Source: Muscardinus avellanarius (Eukaryota > Chordata > Mammalia > Rodentia > Gliridae). Taken from it: a stretch of 64,000 bases of DNA. How positions within the stretch are numbered: position 1 is the first letter of the stretch; each line of letters begins with the position of its first letter. Position numbers and translations under genes: made by a program. Positions 42,561-53,444 of this stretch are shown one piece after another. The stretch lies in the NCBI GenBank assembly GCA_963383645.1, contig OY726563.1:38903831-38967830 (forward strand), read 5' to 3'. The notes under the pieces were generated by a model. It made no database searches. It saw nothing but the letters and a program-made list of their open reading frames with translations, and was not told where the DNA came from.

Positions 42561-43364
42561 AATATGGTAAACATTCATTTCCTTTTGCTACTTATACTGC
42601 CATGAACCCAGCTAAGGATTTGTAATAAAATTAAATTATAATTACTATCTCAAAAGTTGTGTCAGTTAAAGACATTTTAAATGTTCCAAGGAAACTGAAG
42701 TCAGAAACTTTCAGCATAAATTTCTTAAACAACTACAAGGTAGTAAGTGCTACCATGGATACAGGGTGAAGACATGGTGCTCACCTCTCCTTGGGTAGTC
42801 AAAGAAGCTAATAATAACTACAGAATGCAGGTATATTTTCTCATAGGTTGACTTCTACCCAGTGAGGCCAGGTGAACCGTTCACCTGAAATAACAGATGA
42901 ATTTCTAAACTCATCAGCTGTTTTGCTCTTACATAGACATAGCTTTATGAATTTATGATAATTCAATTAGAAATTATCACATTCCTAACTTTAGACTTTG
43001 TGGGGTTTTTAGGCTCTTGATTTTCTTCTCTTCTTCCTACAAGAGCCTTTATTTGTCAGGCTTGACTACAAGTCTTTCTTAGGTGCAAATGGTCTGTCCT
43101 GCTCCATCACCAACTCTGTCCCTTCTTTAAAAGCCCCTGACCATCCTATCTCCTCTAACAGAGTGTTTGGGTTGTTGGAAATGGTTCGCAAGTGAATGAG
43201 AACAAACATTTAAAGCTGACCCCCAGATCAACTTGTGGGCATTGGGCTTCACCACCATAGAGTAACTTCAGACCCACCAAGAGACATATATCTTTGTTCT
43301 TTTTTTTTAATATCAATTTATTTTTTTTTATTTTTGGCTTTAAAAATTAAATATTTATTTCTTT
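42561..43364. other. Unassigned sequence, 0.8 kb
   Basis: No repeat landmark recognised. A/T-rich tracts appear after 43300. Confidence 0.45.
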
Positions 43365-43401
43365 AAATATGACATATGAATACAATGCACCAATAAAAAA
43401 A
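43365..43401 (+). mobile_element. Ultra-short L1 3' end
   Basis: Thirty-seven bases (aaatatgacatatgaataca then atgcaccaataaaaaaa) track the terminal L1 sequence at 39811-39845, with scattered differences. Confidence 0.6.
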
Positions 43402-43576
43402 GAATAACATGTACACATATTCATATATACATGTTTATATGTATGTGTATGCACATATTGTGAAATATTAGGATTGACCCATTTATAATACCCCCCACAC
43501 AATTTATCTACCAAAATTAATGGCATATAAAATTATAATTAACTTAATTCTTATGATCTTAATATGGCACTAACTT

Positions 43577-43755
43577 AGAGCTGGGTGTGGTGGTGCATTC
43601 CTATCATCTCAGTATCTGAGAGGTTGAGACAGGAGAACTATGGGTTCAAGGACAGCCTTAGAAACTTAGCAAGACACTGTTTCAAAATACAAATAAAAAG
43701 GGGTGGAGTGTAGCTCAGAAGTAGAATGCCTCTCAGTTCAATTCTCAGCCCCAGA
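43577..43755 (+). mobile_element. B1-dID SINE, type A
   Basis: Flanked by atggcactaactt (43564-43576) and atggtactaactt (43757-43769). The ID half reads ggagtgtagctcagaagtag. Confidence 0.92.
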
Positions 43756-43879
43756 AATGGTACTAACTTTGTTAGAGGACAAAATTTCATCAAATGCTTC
43801 ATTATTTTGGCTTAAACCAAAAATTGCACCCTTCTGTTTGTGCATGTGCACATGCCTATGTTTCTTACAAAGTCCTATT

Positions 43880-44235
43880 TTTCTTACAGTCTCTTTCATT
43901 GGTCCATTATAGTCTCACATTATAATGTAGACCATGTTGACAATGGCATACATTCACACAGTATTTGGTGCCTTCCCCCTGCCTCTCCATTTCCCTCCCT
44001 CCCAATACCAAGTGTCCAGGTTAACAATGCTATATTCACATGTATACACATAGCACAGGTAACATTTCCATTAATGAACCTCAGCCCTCTTCCTCCTCTA
44101 CCCTTCCTCCCTACTCCATTGAGGATCTCCTCCATTATCTGGAGTCCTTCTGGTATCCCAAACATTCCCCAGCTCAAGTATATTAGAGAAAACATATGTC
44201 CCTTCTCTTTCTGTGCTTGACTAATCTCACTTAAC
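43880..44235 (-). mobile_element. L1 3'UTR fragment, older subfamily
   Basis: ggtgccttccccctgcctct, gtccaggttaacaatgctat and cttctctttctgtgcttgac match 32526-32830. Confidence 0.85.
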
Positions 44236-44331
44236 CCTAGAAACCCTGATAAATCCATAGCAATGAACATATTTAGTGCCAGGTCTCAGTTTCTAAAAAC
44301 AACTTTCCATTTGAATGAGTCAAGGTTTAGC

Positions 44332-44744
44332 CAGACATGGTGGCATTTTTAATCCCAGTACTTGAGAGGCTGAGACAGGAGGACCACAGGTTCACAGCCA
44401 GCCTCAGCAACTTAGTGAGGCCCTTCGCAACTTAGTGAGACCTTGTTTCCAAGTAAAACAATAAAATAGAGCTGGGTGTGGTGGCGCATGCTTGTAATCC
44501 AAGTACTTAGGAGGCTAAGAGAGGAGGATCGCAGGTTTGAAGCCAGTCCCTGCAAATTAGTGAGACCCTGCTTCCAAATAGGAAATAAAAAATTGGGCTG
44601 GGGATATAACTTGGAGATAGAATGCCTGTGGATTCAATCCCCAGTACTATAAAACAAAATAATAAACTAGGGCTGGGGGTGTAGCTAGGTGATAGAATGC
44701 CCCTAGGTTCTATTCTATACCCGGTACTGCCACACACACACACA
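44332..44744 (+). mobile_element. B1-dID SINE split by a second SINE (outer copy)
   Basis: The B1 half at 44332-44468 and the ID half at 44669-44725 (ctgggggtgtagctaggtga, ending in short (CA)n) flank a full dimer. Confidence 0.85.
44469..44655 (+). mobile_element. B1-dID SINE, type A (inner copy)
   Basis: gagctgggtgtggtggcgca to caatccccagtactat; inserted in the outer linker. Confidence 0.88.
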
Positions 44745-44989
44745 AAAAGCCAAAGTCCCCTGGAGAAATGGCTGATTACAGGGCTGGGCCTTAGAAAGTA
44801 AAAGACAATGTTGAAATAGCTTTTCTGGGCTAGAAAACAATGTCATGTTCAAAGAATAGTGGAAACCTATCAAAAGAGACAGAACTCAGCTTGGAGGGTC
44901 ACTCAATAGGAAAGTCTTAGATAATTTTAATTTTAAAATAAGCGGTTATAATAATGAACTATAGACCAATGAATATCCATGACTCTATA
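44745..44989. other. Unassigned sequence
   Basis: No element recognised. Confidence 0.4.
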
Positions 44990-45770
44990 CTGATAGAGTC
45001 TACATACAAATAGAAAAGACAGCTTTTTCTTAAAGAAGAATGCCAAATAATAAATGAATAAGGCACAATGGAGGTAAAAAAAATCTATGCATGCTAAATC
45101 TCATGGGTAGAAATTAGATTTAAAAAACATGCTTACATGGTTTCAAAGCATCTCCCCATATCACTTATTAATTATCATTGGAAAAATAATAACCAATGTG
45201 GTTTCAGTAATGAGAGCTGACAAACACCCCCTTAAAAATCACCATTACTGTGACAAACCAATATGGTGGGTCTGCTGATACAATGCACTGGGAAGGCGCA
45301 ACGTGACATCTGCAGTGTTCTTATCACAGGATCTAATTATGAGGAAACATCAGACAGGTACAATTTGAGAGGCATTTTACAAAATAACCGGTCTGGACTT
45401 TGCATAAATGTTAAATTAAAAAAGACAAGGAAGTGCCAATGAACTGTTCAGGTCTGAAGGAGTTTAGGGTGGCTCCACAAACAATGGTGACGCATGATAA
45501 TGTATCAAATCCTAGGAAAACAAAAGGGCACTAAAGGACATGCGGACAATTAGGGCATTTGACTATGGCATGTGGAGTAGATGATAGCATTTTATGTTTC
45601 AGTGTTAAATTTTCTAATTTTATTTGCTGTTCTACATTTATATGAGAGAATGTTTTGGGGAAATGAACATTGAAGTATTTGGTAAAGGGGCTTGAGGTCA
45701 TCTACTTTCAAATACAGAGAATGAGAGGAAGGAAGGGAAAGAGTGAGAAAGAATGATAAAGGATGAGACA
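44990..45770 (+). mobile_element. Old L1M-type 3' region (tentative)
   Basis: ctgatacaatgcactgggaa, gaggcattttacaaaataac, gatgatagcattttatgttt and gagagaatgttttggggaaa follow the order of an ancient, widespread LINE-like 3' repeat. Subfamily not determined; 63395-63965 appears related. Confidence 0.45.
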
Positions 45771-45783
45771 AAATGCAAACAAT

Positions 45784-46166
45784 ATTTTTATTGGTGTATT
45801 GTAGTCATGCATCTTAATGAGGTACAAGATGGTAGAGGATATACATGCACACATTCCTCATTTAGCTCTTACCCAATTCCCACCCCATTCCCTTCCCCTC
45901 CCTCTTTCTCAAGTTTGGCTTAGTGATTGACTATGATATGTTTGTGAATCATGCACATTAAGAAATTAGCATGTACATTAGGAAATTTCCCTCCCCCCCT
46001 ATGTCCCCCTCAGTTAGGTCACCTTATTTGCTCATCTTAGTTTCTCCTTCTTTGTCTAGAGTTCCTCCTATGACCCATTTTCCCCCTAGCTTCTATATAT
46101 GAGGGAGAGCATCAGATTTCTTACTTTCTATGACTGACTAATCTCATTTAGCATAATGTTCTCCAG
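45784..46166 (-). mobile_element. Young L1 3' end, 5'-truncated
   Basis: Bracketed by gcaaacaat at 45775-45783 and 46167-46175. It reads from the L1 terminus (tttttattggtgtattgtag) through the 3'UTR to the gcataatgttctccagg region in reverse. Confidence 0.92.
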
Positions 46167-46214
46167 GCAAACAATTGTTGAATCCAAGTAGAGGTTATAT
46201 TCTTGTAACTTTTT

Positions 46215-46606
46215 TTTCCAAGTTTGGGGATGGAACCCAGGGACATTCTACCTCCGAGCTATACTCCCTGCCCTATTTTTTTATTTTGTTTTGTAGGGTT
46301 TTTTTGGGGGGGTGGTACTGGGGTTCCCGGAAACCCTTCTACCTCTGGGCTACACTCCCAGACCTATTTTTATATTTTTGTTTGGAAACAGGGTCTCTTA
46401 AGCCAGCGAGGCTGGCTTCGAACCTGTGCGACCCTCCTGTCTCCGCCTCCCAAGTGCGGGGATTTTATTCTTTATTTTGAAACAGGGTCTCAGTAAGTTG
46501 CAGAGGGTCTGTCTCACTAAGTAGCTGAGGTTGTCCGTGAACCATAATCCTTTTGTCTCAGCCTCCCAAGTACTGGGATTACAAGCATAAGCCACCACAC
46601 CGGGTT
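46215..46606 (-). mobile_element. B1-dID SINE (outer), carrying a type S SINE
   Basis: The whole nest is flanked by ttcttgtaacttttt at 46200-46214 and 46607-46621. The ID half is 46215-46285 and the B1 half 46464-46606. Confidence 0.92.
46286..46463 (-). mobile_element. B1-dID SINE, type S, 5'-truncated (inner)
   Basis: It has ggtactggggttcccggaaa and the short join gtctcttaagccagcgaggc, and stops at ccaagtgcggggatt. The last ~25 bases of the B1 5' end are missing. Confidence 0.9.
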
Positions 46607-46662
46607 TTCTTGTAACTTTTTCAAAGACAAACTTCGTAGAAAAGATATCATGGTTAAAAATT

Positions 46663-46874
46663 TTTTTTACAGAAACTGGGGATAGAACCCAGGGGTATTA
46701 TACCCTTAAGTCCCACTCCCATGCCTATTTTTTATTTTTTTATTTTCAAACAGGGTCTCCCTAAGTTGTGGAGGCCCTCACTAAGTAGCCGAGGCTGGCT
46801 GAGAACTTGCAATCCTCTTGTCTCAGCCTCCCAAATGCTGAGATTACAAGCGTGCATGTGCCACCACACCTGGC
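46663..46874 (-). mobile_element. B1-dID SINE, minus strand
   Basis: gaaactggggatagaaccca to catgtgccaccacacctggc. Confidence 0.92.
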
Positions 46875-46900
46875 TTTGAGGTAATCTTAATTAGATACTC

Positions 46901-47130
46901 TTTTTGTGTGTGTGTGTGTATGTGTGTGTGCGGTACTAGGGATTGAACCCAGGGGCATTTTATACCCCTGATTTACACCCCCAGACCTATTTTATTTTGA
47001 AACAGGGTCTCACTAAGTTGCTGAAGGCCTTAATAAATTGCTGAGGCTGCCCTTGAACCTGTGATCATCCTATTGCAGCCTCCCAAGTATACTGGGATTA
47101 CAGGTCTGTGCCACCACACCTGGCTTTCCG
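46901..47130 (-). mobile_element. B1-dID SINE, type A, with (TG)n
   Basis: Flanked by ttagatactc at 46891-46900 and 47131-47140. A (TG)n replaces the tail. Confidence 0.95.
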
Positions 47131-47140
47131 TTAGATACTC

Positions 47141-47531
47141 CATAGGGTAGTTAAGGTTATAAGTTCCACAGCTGAGGAAGAGTTCTGATAACCTGAAACA
47201 GAGCCATCTAGGAGAAAGGAAACTGCAGAAAAAAATAATGGAGAGGACACAGCTAAGGTGCTGGGGGTGGCCTGGCTTCCCTTTGTCACTGCTCTGTTAT
47301 TCCCGCTTTACTCACCCCTTCCTCCATTTCTGACACCTAAAGCAGATGACATCCCTCAGAGAAAGAACACAGATCACTTCTACACATGTTGTTGTGAGCT
47401 AGATGGCTCCTACTTCTGCCCAATGGTTGGTATCTTTTCGTTTGCTCCAGTTATGCCCTATGTGTGCATAGCCTCCCATTTTGTCAACTCAAAGAAGGCA
47501 GGTATATGACAGCTTAAAAGATTTATCTTAT
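47141..47531. other. Unassigned sequence
   Basis: An 83-codon plus frame (47258-47509) has no recognisable domain and no splice context I trust. Confidence 0.4.
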
Positions 47532-47733
47532 CAGGGCATGGTGGTCTATGCCTGTAATCCCAGTACTTGGGAGGCTGAGACAGAAGGATTACAGGTTTGA
47601 GGCCAGCCACATCAACTCATCAATACCCTCAGCCACATAGGGAGACCCTTTGTCATAAATAAAATTTAAAATAGGACTGAGGCTATTGCTCAAAGGTAAA
47701 ATGTGCCTGGGTTCAATCCCCAGTACTAAAACA
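47532..47733 (+). mobile_element. B1-dID SINE, type A
   Basis: tatcagggcatggtggtcta to caatccccagtacta; ID A box eroded (ggctattgctcaaaggtaaa). Confidence 0.9.
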
Positions 47734-48339
47734 TAAAAAAATTAAATATTTACTTTAGCAACTAGTACTGATATATAGATGGGCCCACCAGTGTTTTCAA
47801 TGATCTGGCCATGCTCTGATTATTACTATATCCAGTTCAATTTTGTTAAATGACAGTTTTATTTCTGGGGCAAGTAGTTTCATAGTTGACTACTTTGTCT
47901 TGGCTCAAATGGGGACTACAAGTTAGGTAGTCCCCAAAAATTTAGTAATATAACTGTCTTCTCAGAATCAAACTCCTTCCATAAGACAGGAGGCTAAACT
48001 CGGGGCCCCAGGATGCTGCAGGTGAGTCCTGGAATGGTATGCTGTGAAAAAGAAATTTCTTGAGAGTTTTAAGTTTTAGACATTTATGTAAAATTTGCAT
48101 TTCATTTCACGTGCAATCTGCATTGACGTTAATACCAAAACATTCATTTTTGCCTTACATCTTCAAAAAACATTGTCCTCCAGGGAGCCGGCTGATAATT
48201 GTTCTTTGGTTGCTGAGAAACTTGCTTTAGAAATCTGGGTGGAGAAAAGCTTGCAGGTGACAGAGACAGTAACAATCACCTCAAAGAACGGCTCTGACGA
48301 TGACAGGAGTTATTAACCAGTTTATCTCAGTTAAGTGAA
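47734..48339. other. Unassigned sequence, 0.6 kb
   Basis: A 73-codon plus frame at 48095-48316 has no known motif. Nothing else is recognisable. Confidence 0.45.
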
Positions 48340-48344
48340 CAACA

Positions 48345-48535
48345 GAAATCATGTGCCAGCCATTATTTTGAGGATTCTACTTTCATTAACTCTTCCAGTT
48401 CTCATAACAACCCTATTTGACAGGTTCTATTATTTTCTCCATTTTACACCTGGGGATATTGAGGCAAAGAGTGGTTACTAACATAATGGTAGATTATGCC
48501 TGCACTGTTAGCCACTAACCCGCTGTGCCTCCATT
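48345..48535 (-). mobile_element. MIR SINE, minus strand
   Basis: catgtgccagccattatttt, ctcataacaaccctatttga, ctccattttacacctgggga and gaggcaaagagtggttacta are the reversed MIR core in order. Confidence 0.82.
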
Positions 48536-48626
48536 CAATGTCTAGCCTCACAGGGACAGCCTGAGGACTAAATGTCACCTTCGGCAGCTCAGAAAACTAA
48601 CTCAACAGATCATCACGAGTGGATCT

Positions 48627-48767
48627 TTCGCTAGCTATGGTGGCACACACCTGTAATCCCAGTGCTTGGGAAGCAAGTCGAGACATGAAGATTGCATGTT
48701 CAAGGCCAGCCTCAGCAACTTCGTGAGACCTTGTTTCTAAATAAAATAGGGCTGGGGGTATAGCTCA
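48627..48767 (+). mobile_element. B1-dID SINE, 3'-truncated inside the ID half
   Basis: Complete B1 half and linker, but the ID half stops after gggggtatagctca. gagtggatct lies on both sides (48617-48626, 48768-48777), so truncation occurred at insertion. No A tail. Confidence 0.85.
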
Positions 48768-48777
48768 GAGTGGATCT

Positions 48778-49404
48778 GTCTCTTTATATAGCCTCTCATC
48801 AACCCAGTGTATCCAGGAGAGGGGTTTATGAGTATGCTTTTGGGAATGGATTCATAAGGATAGAAATCCTTGAGTCTCCTTAAGAGGCATATTCTTTTCC
48901 TACAGGAAGCCTTCCATCAGAGGTCAAACCACAGCCAAAGGAAAACAGACTCCAAACACAAGAGAGTTGACAAGTCCAGGGCTGCATGCCACTGGGCCAA
49001 GATAGTGTGACAGTCATGCATCTCTTTGGCTAAAGAAATCTGTCCTATCAACGAAATTGCTCAGAATGTTCCTTTGATGGAGAAAAATGCTACGATTTTC
49101 TCCTAGTGAGACCCAGGATTGATTTTGAGGATATCAAAATGGACTTGCTGCAGTTCACCCAGAGTGGGCGTCTGCCATGAGAACCTGTGCACATTAACCA
49201 CGCTGCATCTGCATCTTTGATTCTTCTTTGTGCTGAGATGCTAAGTGAAATGTTTCAGGCATTGAAATCAGCTGCAGTTCAATTTATAAAGGTTTCCACC
49301 ATCCCTGAATACATCATACCTTTTCTCATCTCTAAGCCTTAGTTCACAGTATTTCTTCTTTCTGGATTACTGTTCCACAATCTTACTGTCGAAAACCTCT
49401 CCAT
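48778..49404. other. Unassigned sequence, 0.6 kb
   Basis: A polypyrimidine-AG at about 48891-48905 is not matched by a good donor. Otherwise featureless. Confidence 0.45.
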
Positions 49405-49591
49405 AAGGGAGCTCATGTATATCAAATGTTAATAGGCATTGCCTGGCCATATAATGGCTTTTCATTAAGCATTAGCTATTGATCAGATGATGAAATAATT
49501 GAACTGATTAATGTTTTAATAAGTTTGGTTGACTCTACAATGCATACATAGACCAAAACATCACACTGAACCCCATAAATATACACAATTA
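49405..49591 (+). repeat. 187-bp dispersed duplication, copy 1
   Basis: From aagggagctcatgtatatca to atacacaatta, about 95% identical to 51695-51881 (roughly nine differences by eye). Here it lacks the MIR sequence that precedes the other copy. Confidence 0.92.
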
Positions 49592-49637
49592 AGTTCTATG
49601 TCACCACTGTGATGTATACTATTCCCCATTGCTATTA

Positions 49638-49640
<3 letters not shown>

Positions 49641-49673
<33 letters not shown>
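49641..49673 (+). repeat. (CA)n microsatellite
   Basis: About 16 CA units, not attached to a SINE. Confidence 0.97.
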
Positions 49674-49674
<1 letters not shown>

Positions 49675-49937
49675 TATAGTGCTTATTTTATTCTGCCTCA
49701 GACTATTTTTTTCTTATTTATATCCATACCCTACCTCTCACTATCCCAGCCTAGGACTTCCAAGCTGTTCCATCTTGGCCTTGCAAGTACAGAATTTGTG
49801 ATATAATTTTGATATGATTAAACTCTTGTTATATTACACCATCATAAGTTATATAATATTTCTGGCTTGGATCCCAAAACCCGGTTAATAACAATACACA
49901 GAATACCAGGCATGCATTAATTTTGATCCAACACATA

Positions 49938-50122
49938 TTGTGTGTGTGTGTGTGTGTGTGTTAATGGTAATTGAATCCAGGTGCATTCTGCCTCTGAGCT
50001 ATACCTCAGCCCTATTTTTTTTTTAATTTTGAAACAGGGTCTCATTAAGTTCCTACACAGTGGCCTCGAACCTGCCATGCTCCCATCTCATCCTCCCAGG
50101 TGGGTGCCACCATGCCCAGCTC
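49938..50122 (-). mobile_element. B1-dID SINE, B1 half shortened, with (TG)n
   Basis: (TG)n then taatggtaattgaatccagg; the B1 half lacks the tactgggattacaag block and ends gtgccaccatgcccagc. Confidence 0.85.
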
Positions 50123-50124
50123 CA

Positions 50125-50960
50125 TCACATATTTCTCATGTGCCTAGCATTTGCCCAGCATAGGATTCTGTGTTGGAATGATGCTGGTACATAAGACAGT
50201 AAAGTGATCTGACCTCAAGAATCTTAAAATCTATCAGGAAATACACACAGTGAAACTCATAGTCATACCAATGAAAGGCAGCAGGTGTGTTGTGATAAGA
50301 AGGGCAAGGTCACATGGGAGCTCACGGCAGAGTCCTAACCTTCTCTGTTTTTGTTTTTATTTATTTTTTATTTTTTATTTATTTTTATTTTTTGGTGGTA
50401 CTGGGGGTGGAACCCAGAGGCTTTCTACCTTCAGGCTACACTCCCAGACCTATTTTTAATACTGTATTTGGAAACAGGGTCTCACTAAGTTGCTGAGAGC
50501 CTCACTCAGTAGCTGAGGCTGGCTTCAAACCTGTGCGATCCTCCTGTCTCAGCCTCCCAAGCGCGGGGATTACAAGCGTGCGCCACCACGCCTGGCTCCT
50601 ACTGTGTGTTTGTAGGGAGGTAGGCAAAGTGACAGGGAGAAGCGGTTCCTGGAAAAGGGATTGGCGTATGAGAAAAGTTAAATGTGTGGCTAGGGAAGGA
50701 CACTTTGAGGGAGCGGGAGAAGGCAGCGATGGCGGAAGCCTGCAGGTGCGAGGTGAGCAGAAGCCTATCTGCAGATGACACTCAGCAGTCTCTTTATGAC
50801 ATTTGTACTTTATCCTAAAAGCAATGGGAAGCCAGTGCTCAATTTCATTCTGTTTTTAGGAAAATCACTTTGACTTTCACGTGGTGTAAAGCTTGAAAAG
50901 GAACAATAAGGTCAAGAGAAAAAGGGATTTCGTGGAAATAGAAGGGACACCCAGTAGGGT
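50125..50960 (-). mobile_element. L2 LINE fossil
   Basis: catgtgcctagcatttgccc and aaagtgatctgacctcaaga, then past the SINE actttatcctaaaagcaatg, ggaagccagtgctcaatttc and ggaaaatcactttgactttc follow reversed L2 order. The small frames across it are not coding. Confidence 0.7.
50350..50597 (-). mobile_element. B1-dID SINE, type C, in the L2
   Basis: Long T/A-rich tail, gggggtggaacccagaggct, full B1 half and CpG-rich end gcgtgcgccaccacgcctgg; a fairly young copy. Confidence 0.94.
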
Positions 50961-51075
50961 AGAGGAGTGGAGAACAGAAATTAGGGAGAGGGCAAAGCGA
51001 GGTACTGGGAAATAAAACTGATCAAATTATGTTATAAGTATGTATGAATTACAACAATGAATCCCAGTATTATAT
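50961..51075. other. Short unassigned segment
   Basis: No recognised element. Confidence 0.4.
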
Positions 51076-51290
51076 ATAATGAACCGGCTGGACATGGTGG
51101 AACATACCTGTAATCCCACTACTTGGGAGGCTGAGATAGGAGGAACACAAGTTTGAGGCCAACATATAGTAATTTAGCAAGTCCTTGTTTCAAAATAAAA
51201 AATAAAATAAAAAGGGTTTGGGTGTAGCTCAGACGTAGAACTCCTGTGGGTTTAATCCCCAGTACCACAATAAATGAACAAATAAGTAAA
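51076..51290 (+). mobile_element. B1-dID SINE, type A, with AAAT-like tail
   Basis: aaccggctggacatggtgga to aatccccagtaccacaataa. Confidence 0.92.
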
Positions 51291-51292
51291 TA

Positions 51293-51322
51293 TACAGTGC
51301 ACCAATAAAAAATATTTTAAAA
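51293..51322 (+). mobile_element. Ultra-short L1 3' end
   Basis: atacagtgcaccaataaaaa then tattttaaaa matches only the last ~20 bases of L1 and a tail; it lies between two SINEs. Confidence 0.6.
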
Positions 51323-51324
51323 TA

Positions 51325-51527
51325 GGAACGGGTATGGTGGTGCATATCTATAATCCCAGTACTTGGGGGGGGGGCTGAGTCAGGAGGATCGTAGGTTCAA
51401 GGCCAGCCTCAGCAATTTAGTGAGACTTTCAGCAACCTTGTGAGATCTTATTTTAAAACAAAAATAAAATAAAAAGAGCTGGGGGTGTAGATAATAGGTA
51501 GAATGCCCCTGGGTTCAATCCCCAGTA

Positions 51528-51528
<1 letters not shown>
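51325..51528 (+). mobile_element. B1-dID SINE, type A
   Basis: acgggtatggtggtgcatat to caatccccagtacca, with an eight-G run near 51367. Confidence 0.92.

Positions 51529-51566
<38 letters not shown>
51529..51566 (+). repeat. (CA)n microsatellite
   Basis: About 19 units continuing the SINE's terminal ccagtaccaca. Confidence 0.97.
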
Positions 51567-51568
<2 letters not shown>

Positions 51569-51599
51569 TAGAATAAGGAATAAGATGGAAGATATGTGT

Positions 51600-51775
51600 C
51601 CATAAACAGCAACCATATTCACTTTGATTCTCAGTTTCTTCACCCGTGAAATGAGAAATAATAGTCCCTTTCTCATAGGGCTGTGATGAGAATTAAGGGA
51701 GCTCATATATATCAAATGTTAATAGGCATTGCCTGGCCAAATAATGGCTTTTCATTAAGCATTAGCTATTGATCA
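51600..51775 (+). mobile_element. MIR SINE, 3' part
   Basis: tctcagtttcttcacccgtg, aatagtccctttctcatagg and gctgtgatgagaattaaggg match MIR and run straight into the duplicated segment. Confidence 0.75.
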
Positions 51776-51881
51776 GATGATGAACTAATTGAACTGATTA
51801 ATGTGTTGATAAGTTTGGTTGACTTTACAATGCATACATAGACCAAAACATCACACTATACCCCATAAATATACACAGTTA
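51695..51881 (+). repeat. 187-bp dispersed duplication, copy 2 (likely source)
   Basis: Same orientation as 49405-49591, offset exactly 2290 bases with no net indel. Its left end continues a MIR. Its right end (caaaacatcacactatacc, cataaatatacacag) resembles an old L1 3' end. Confidence 0.92.
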
Positions 51882-51987
51882 TCATTGTCAATTAAAAACA
51901 AATTTTAGAAAGCCTTGGCTATCGTCAATTAAAGCATTTATTCATACCCTCCCAGAAAAGAACTGATATATACACATGAGTGTGCAT

Positions 51988-52187
51988 CTGCCGGGTGAGG
52001 TGGTGCATGCTTGTAATTCTAGTTCTTGGGAGGCTGAGATGGGAGGATTGCAGGTTGGAGGCCAGCCTCAGAGGTTTGGTGAGGCCCTTAGAAACTTAGT
52101 GAGATCCTGTTTCAAAACAAAGGGGAAAAAAGGCTGGGGAGTGTAGCTCAGAAGTAGAATGCTCCTGAGTTCAATCCCCAGTACTGC
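51988..52187 (+). mobile_element. B1-dID SINE, type A
   Basis: ctgccgggtgaggtggtgca to caatccccagtactgca. Confidence 0.92.
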
Positions 52188-52282
52188 ATTGTGGATTTTA
52201 GTTTTCATTTTATGTGTATGTGTGTGTGTTTGTGTGTATGTGTGTCTGTGTGTACAAACACATGTGTATTTTTTGTGTGTAT

Positions 52283-52474
52283 GTGGTACTGGGGATGGAA
52301 TCCAGGGGTATTCTACCTCTAACCTACACCCCCTGCCCTGTATTTTATTTTTAAATTTTAAAATGGGATCTCACGAAGTTTCTGAGGGCTTCACTAAGTT
52401 GCTGAGGTTGGTCTTAAACCTGCAATCCTCCTGTGTCAGCCTCTGGAGTACAGCATGGTGTGCCCCGCCATGCT
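52283..52474 (-). mobile_element. B1-dID SINE, type A, minus strand
   Basis: gtggtactggggatggaatc; preceded by a degenerate TG/TATG repeat at 52213-52250. The B1 5' end is rearranged (ggagtacagcatggtgtgcc). Confidence 0.85.
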
Positions 52475-52490
52475 TGTCTTATTTATGGGG

Positions 52491-52532
52491 TGTGTGTGTA
52501 CGTGTGCGTGTGTGCATGTGTGCGTGCGTGTA

Positions 52533-52579
<47 letters not shown>
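52491..52579 (+). repeat. (TG)n with variant CG/TATG units
   Basis: Imperfect first half, about 20 pure TG units in the second half, abutting the next SINE's ID end. Confidence 0.95.
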
Positions 52580-52792
52580 TACTGAGGGTTGAACCCAGGG
52601 GCATTCTACCTCAGAACCCAAGGGCATTCTACTACAACCCAGCCCTATTTTTTATTCTTTATTTTAAAAAACAGGGTCTCACTGAGTTGTAAAGGCTCTC
52701 ACTAAGTAGCTGAGACTGGACACAAACCTGGATCATCCTGTCTCAGCCTCCCGTGTACTGGGATTACAAACGTGTGTCAACATGCCCAGCTT
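52580..52792 (-). mobile_element. B1-dID SINE, type B-like, with internal duplication
   Basis: gggcattctac occurs twice in the ID half (separated by ctcagaacccaa), a local duplication; the rest is regular. Confidence 0.9.
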
Positions 52793-53369
52793 ATAGTTTT
52801 AAATACTTAATTATTACCCTTTTGCTACAAACCAAGATTATTTCAGGACATATATTATATAGCCTGATTCTGTAAGCACAGACAAGATATTTCCAGTCGA
52901 GTTGACTTCTCAGGAAAGTGAAAATTGAGGCCAGTGAGAGAGATTCATTTCAAACTGGCAGGTGCCTCTTAGCTTCAGGGCTGTGATAAGCACTGTGGAC
53001 GTAGTGAGGTGGAAGGTCTGTCTTTTCCTGCCTTGGAACACCAGTGAATTTAGATTACATCCGATCATGGGACCAGTTCACTTGTCTTGAACTAGCTGGA
53101 CAGAAGAAAGAGTCAGATAAACTTCCAGAGCTTCAAAGGCATGCCCAAATGGATGTTGAGGAGGCCCAGCAAAAGGATACCCATCTCTAGCTAACAATAC
53201 AGCAACCAGACCCAAGACAACACTTACACTACCAGTCTGCAATATCGCCCCTTCTTCATGCTGTCCCTTTTTTCTCTGGCTTCCATGTTCCCTTCTTAAG
53301 ACTCCAGTTTCTTTAAGCTGTTGACAGATGTGACAGTTAAATATGCATGCTTTCTATATGAAGAATGTT
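52793..53369. other. Unassigned sequence, 0.6 kb
   Basis: No repeat landmark, RNA gene or long frame. Confidence 0.45.
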
Positions 53370-53444
53370 GGGGCTTGGGATATAGCTCAGTGGTCAAATG
53401 CTTGCATAGCATTGTGGGGCCCTGGTTTCCATCCGCAGCAACAC

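Noticed and set aside
43920..44270. 116-codon minus frame overlapping a 126-codon plus frame
   Set aside because: Both lie in the pyrimidine-rich L1 3'UTR, which is stop-poor by composition.
48880..49000. Possible splice acceptor (ttcttttcctacag)
   Set aside because: No plausible donor or conserved frame follows.
52159..52692. 177-codon plus frame with Val-Cys repeats
   Set aside because: (TG)n and two SINEs; composition artefact.
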